Assembly: GCF_003386195.1 (NCBI RefSeq)
Contig: NZ_QRDX01000002.1
Coordinates: 279,675 to 343,674, forward strand
Reading direction: 5' to 3'
Length of the DNA: 64,000 nucleotides
Source: Seonamhaeicola aphaedonensis
GTDB taxonomy: Bacteria > Bacteroidota > Bacteroidia > Flavobacteriales > Flavobacteriaceae
The notes under the pieces were generated by a model. That model did no database searches. It worked only from the letters and a program-made list of their open reading frames with translations, and was not told the DNA's origin. The position numbers were made by a program, and so were the translations under genes. Each line of letters opens with the position of its first letter. Position 1 is the stretch's first letter. This document shows, piece by piece, positions 62,211-64,000 of this stretch.

Positions 62211-63434
62211 CTATTCTAACAAATCAATATGTCTATCGTGATATCCTAAAAGATATAAAACACCATCAAGACCAATACTCGAAATAGAGCTTTGGGCATT
62301 ATCTTTTACTGTTGGTTTTGCATGAAAAGCAATGCCTAAACCTGCAAGATTTAGCATTGGCAAATCATTAGCACCATCACCAACAGCAATAGTTTGATTG
62401 ATATGTATGCCTTCCTTTTGGGCGATTTCCATGAGGTATTCAGCTTTTTTCTCCCCATTGACTATCTCTCCAATGTAATTGCCTGTTAGCGCACCGTTCT
62501 TGATTTCTAATTGGTTGGCATATACATAATCTATACCTAATTCTTTTTGCAAATAATGGCCAAAGTAGGTAAACCCACCCGATAAAATAGCTGTTTTAAA
62601 GCCATAACTTTTCAAGGTATCAATAAGCCTTCTAGCTCCTTTGGTTATTGGTAAATTAACAGCCACATTATGCAATACATCTTCACTGAGTCCTTTTAAA
62701 AGCTTCATACGCTTTTCAAAACTTTCATTAAAGTCTATTTCCCCTTGCATTGCAGATTCAGTGATAGCTTTTACCTGCTTACCAACCCCAGCTAATTCTG
62801 CTAATTCATCAATGACTTCAGTTTGAATTAAGGTAGAATCCATATCAAAACAAACCAAACGTCTGTTTCGACGATAAATATTATCTTCTTGGAAAGCAAT
62901 GTCTACATCTAAGTCATGAGAAATCTGCATGAATTTTTCTGTAAATTCAGCTTTGTTATCAATTTTTCCTCTTATGGACAACTGTATAGAAGCCCTAGGA
63001 TATTCTTCAGACTTAATTAAAGATAAACGCCCAGTGAGACGTTTAATAGAATCAATGTTTAAGTTTTTATCAGAGATAACTTTTGTTACTTCAGATATTT
63101 GTTTTGCTGCCAATTTCTCACCAAGAATGGTTATAATATATCTATCCTTTCCTTGAAGATTAACCCAATCTTCATAATCTGGCAGTGAAATTGGCGTAAA
63201 CTTAGCGGTAATACCTAACTCATAGGCCTTGAACAATAAATCCTTTAAAACTGCTGCCGACTTTTTCCCTGATTGAATTTCGAACATCATCCCTAGTGAC
63301 AAGGTATCATGAATATTGGCTTGACCAATATCTAACACTTTGGCTCCATATTCGGCTAATACCGATGTTAGCCCCGATGTTAACCCAGGTTTATCTTGCC
63401 CTGAAATGTTTAATAAGAAAATTTCTTTAGCCAT
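62211..63434 (-). CDS. serB: Phosphoserine phosphatase with N-terminal ACT-like domains
   Basis: The HAD phosphatase forms L-serine from phosphoserine. Residues 1-180 hold two ACT-like units (MAKEIFLLNISGQDKPGLTS; IITILGEKLAAKQISEV). The catalytic domain follows: FDMDSTLIQTEVIDELAEL (nucleophile Asp), ILSGGFTYFG, and IAVGDGANDLPMLNLAG. The 407 residues exceed the 322 of the enterobacterial enzyme because of the ACT units. They suggest feedback by an amino acid. Confidence 0.95.
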   Translation of the reverse strand: MAKEIFLLNISGQDKPGLTSGLTSVLAEYGAKVLDIGQANIHDTLSLGMMFEIQSGKKSAAVLKDLLFKAYELGITAKFTPISLPDYEDWVNLQGKDRYIITILGEKLAAKQISEVTKVISDKNLNIDSIKRLTGRLSLIKSEEYPRASIQLSIRGKIDNKAEFTEKFMQISHDLDVDIAFQEDNIYRRNRRLVCFDMDSTLIQTEVIDELAELAGVGKQVKAITESAMQGEIDFNESFEKRMKLLKGLSEDVLHNVAVNLPITKGARRLIDTLKSYGFKTAILSGGFTYFGHYLQKELGIDYVYANQLEIKNGALTGNYIGEIVNGEKKAEYLMEIAQKEGIHINQTIAVGDGANDLPMLNLAGLGIAFHAKPTVKDNAQSSISSIGLDGVLYLLGYHDRHIDLLE

Positions 63435-63510
63435 AAGTTTCCTGTTTTCACTTTTAAAGCTGTAAAAATCACTATTCTGTTTGAAATATGAAAGTTAATA
63501 CTGTGAATTG

Positions 63511-63996
63511 TTAATTAAGAAATCTATTGTGCCAACTTTCGCTTGCAGGAACTTCCCAGTTTTCATTGAACTCGGCAATATTAGTAACTAAATTATTAAA
63601 GACAATGGTGTTTTTAGAAACTGATCTGTCTTTAGCCATTTTTTTAAAATCTGTTAATGACTTATAAGCAATAAAGTCTCCTTGTTTGTAAGACACATTC
63701 ATTTTATCCATCAAATCAACATGATACTCTTTTTCTAACTGTTGTATAAAATGGACTGAGGCATCTATTGAACAACCTGTAGCGTTATTTAAGTTTTGAT
63801 TCAATCCAATAACAATAAATCGCTTATATTTAACTAGATATCCAGAATGCAAGTCACTGCCATGGGCAGTCCAATTTTCTATAAAAGTTTCCAGTTTTGA
63901 ACTAATTTCAGCTATTTCGTCTTCTGTAAAAGAGCGGTTGGCTTGGTAAATCCAAACTCTTGATTCTTCAGGCAATGTATTGAAATCTACTAACAT
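63511..63996 (-). CDS. Conserved protein of unknown function
   Basis: The 161-residue soluble product starts MLVDFNTLPEESRVWIYQANR and contains FIENWTAHGSDLHSGYLVKYKRFIVIG and NATGCSIDASVHFIQQLE. It recurs in flavobacteria and is sometimes called an ABC-transporter ATPase, but no Walker A, Walker B or signature motif is present. It lies 76 bases upstream of serB on the same strand, so cotranscription is plausible. Confidence 0.7.
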   Translation of the reverse strand: MLVDFNTLPEESRVWIYQANRSFTEDEIAEISSKLETFIENWTAHGSDLHSGYLVKYKRFIVIGLNQNLNNATGCSIDASVHFIQQLEKEYHVDLMDKMNVSYKQGDFIAYKSLTDFKKMAKDRSVSKNTIVFNNLVTNIAEFNENWEVPASESWHNRFLN

Positions 63997-64000
63997 TATT

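Noticed and set aside
63511-63996. ABC-transporter ATPase annotation sometimes given to this family
   Set aside because: No Walker A, Walker B or LSGGQ-type signature is present in the 161 residues.
1-64000. tRNA, rRNA, CRISPR, prophage or anti-phage defence genes
   Set aside because: Reading gaps and gene products gave no cloverleaf-like sequence, regular spaced repeats, phage structural genes or known defence domains. A dedicated tRNA and covariance search was not possible here.

Overview
The window comes from an AT-rich genome of the phylum Bacteroidota, most likely family Flavobacteriaceae. Several signs agree. Promoter -7 boxes have the form TAnnTTTG and there are almost no Shine-Dalgarno sites. 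LpxC is fused to FabZ, and a PorX-type response regulator (type IX secretion signalling) is present. There are also an outer-membrane beta-barrel receptor with a carboxypeptidase-regulatory N-terminal domain, BshA of bacillithiol synthesis, and many conserved unknowns typical of flavobacteria. No tRNA, rRNA, CRISPR array, insertion sequence or prophage was recognised. The window is mostly chromosomal housekeeping DNA with short repeat-rich gaps.

Layout. Bases 1-5510 are the least ordinary part. Two paralogous agmatine-deiminase-like genes, the first broken by a stop codon, flank a large Lgt-like/beta-barrel fusion gene, followed by about 850 bases of degenerate repeats. Bases 5511-12209 hold small membrane proteins and lipoproteins, an EF-G paralogue with altered GTPase motifs, and a MscS-type channel. 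Bases 12276-16965 are a leuCDAB-type leucine operon on the minus strand. Bases 17188-20806 are mostly conserved unknowns and a TruA-like pseudouridine synthase. Bases 20862-28216 are a complete histidine operon hisG-D-C-B-H-A-F-IE on the minus strand. Bases 28527-33929 hold an SPFH protein, two short-chain dehydrogenases around a vWA-like membrane protein, and sucD. Bases 34028-38842 are a lipid A block (lpxD, lpxC/fabZ, lpxA, efp, second lpxD). Bases 38937-46908 carry an HD hydrolase, porX, tsaE, a TonB-dependent-type receptor and alanine dehydrogenase. The remainder is mixed: a sugar transferase, proline dehydrogenase, aroB, an Lrp regulator, an M14 peptidase, an XRE regulator, an MBL hydrolase, a ThuA protein, bshA, a GH3/beta-lactamase fusion and serB.

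The best find is upstream of hisG. A 17-residue leader ORF (MTFIQTHHHFHICSQAK) has four His codons among five, is preceded by a promoter match, and is followed by an intrinsic-terminator hairpin. Part of the leader coding sequence can pair with the 5' arm of that terminator. This is the full layout of a ribosome-mediated histidine attenuator, here in a Bacteroidota genome.

A second theme is repeats. Each his junction with a real gap carries a palindromic element. One element has become the translated N-terminus of HisH. Other palindromic elements lie at 3290-3389, 9405-9424 and 18667-18754.
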